NCBI GenBank assembly: GCA_944363865.1
Contig: CALVVN010000077.1
Coordinates: 1 to 5,593 of the forward strand
Direction of reading: 5' to 3'
DNA: 5,593 bases
Origin: an uncultured Bacilli bacterium
GTDB lineage: Bacteria > Bacillota_I > Bacilli_A > RF39 > UBA660
The notes beneath the pieces are model-generated. The model did no database searches. It was given only the letters and a program-made list of their open reading frames with translations, and was not told where the DNA came from. The translations under genes were made by a program, and so were the position numbers. Positions 5,385 through 5,593 of this stretch are shown here, piece after piece (position 1 is the first letter of the stretch; every line of letters begins with the position of its first letter).

Positions 5385-5593
5385 TTAATTCTCAGCACTT
5401 GAGCACGCACTATCAACTGATACTGTATATGGGCTACTTGCTGTTCCGTCTCCACTTGCAACTGTAACACAAGATTTTAGAGATATTACAGGTCGCACGC
5501 CGTATTCACCATCAACTGCATAGCGACTTAATTTTCCATTTTGGCTTTCTACCCTAAACAAAGAACTACCACCATAAAAATATATATCGCCCC
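5385..5593 (-). CDS. C-terminal fragment of a surface/pilin-like protein with a GVRPVISLKS tail
   Basis: The frame enters from the right edge (two bases of a split codon at 5592-5593) and gives 68 residues ending at a TAA at 5385. It reads GDIYFYGGSSLFRVESQNG, then a tail GVRPVISLKSCVTVASGDGT and SSPYTV, ending SACSSAEN. The pattern G-(V/x)-R-P-V-(I/V)-x-L-K followed by G-(D/S)-G-T-x-x-x-P-Y-x-(V/I) is a recurrent C-terminal motif in pilin-like (prepilin-type N-terminus) and DUF6273-like proteins of uncultured gut Firmicutes and Mollicutes-related bacteria. The N-terminus, where a prepilin signal would lie, is outside the window, so the pilin reading is inference. Two cysteines, in SCVTV and SACSS, could form a disulphide if exported. 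G+C is about 42-48% over the lines counted, well above lon. A clear terminator follows at 5336-5367. Confidence 0.6.
   Translation of the reverse strand, partial: GDIYFYGGSSLFRVESQNGKLSRYAVDGEYGVRPVISLKSCVTVASGDGTASSPYTVSVDSACSSAEN

Overview
This window looks like a chromosomal segment from a very AT-rich, endospore-forming, low-GC Gram-positive bacterium, most likely of the class Bacilli and possibly an uncultured, gut-type, reduced-genome lineage. The evidence is A/T-saturated third codon positions, AGGAGG-type ribosome binding sites, sigma-A promoters and two adjacent spore-coat morphogenesis genes. All tryptophans I checked are TGG and TGA occurs only as a stop, so the standard bacterial code fits. 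The lineage assignment is inference.

Layout from left to right, almost all on the minus strand. Positions 1-111 are the N-terminus of a Panacea (ex-DUF4065) protein cut by the edge, with a good extended -10 promoter at 136-165. Positions 219-1091 hold a collagen-like (Gly-Pro-Thr) spore-surface type protein with a right-handed beta-helix body. Its natural start and ribosome binding site are at 1091-1104, but codon 6 is an in-frame TAA, so the gene is broken or unusually expressed. Positions 1105-1218 are a divergent intergenic region with a perfect 15-bp inverted repeat and a strong plus-strand promoter, which leads straight into a 67-residue two-helix membrane ORF (1219-1422), the only plausible plus-strand gene. 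Positions 1384-5239 are a three-gene minus-strand cluster: lonA, a short SpoVID-like LysM protein and a YsxE-like (CotS family) protein. Positions 5264-5367 carry the lon promoter and an intrinsic terminator belonging to the next gene. Positions 5385-5593 are the C-terminus of a surface or pilin-like protein cut by the right edge.

In Bacillus subtilis the order is lonA, ysxC, the hemAXCDBL genes, spoVID, ysxE. Here lonA, spoVID and ysxE are directly adjacent, so the same neighbourhood seems to persist without ysxC and the haem genes at this place. SpoVID and YsxE would act at the forespore surface to build the coat; the collagen-like protein would be an outer-surface decoration. A 15-bp hairpin between lon and spoVID buries the spoVID ribosome binding site, which could uncouple vegetative lon transcription from coat-protein synthesis.

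The collagen-like gene and the right-edge gene are clearly richer in G+C (about 33-62% per 60-base line in the lines I counted) than the lon-spoVID-ysxE core (about 20-27%), suggesting different histories or selection on surface proteins. I found no tRNA, rRNA, CRISPR array, insertion sequence or origin.
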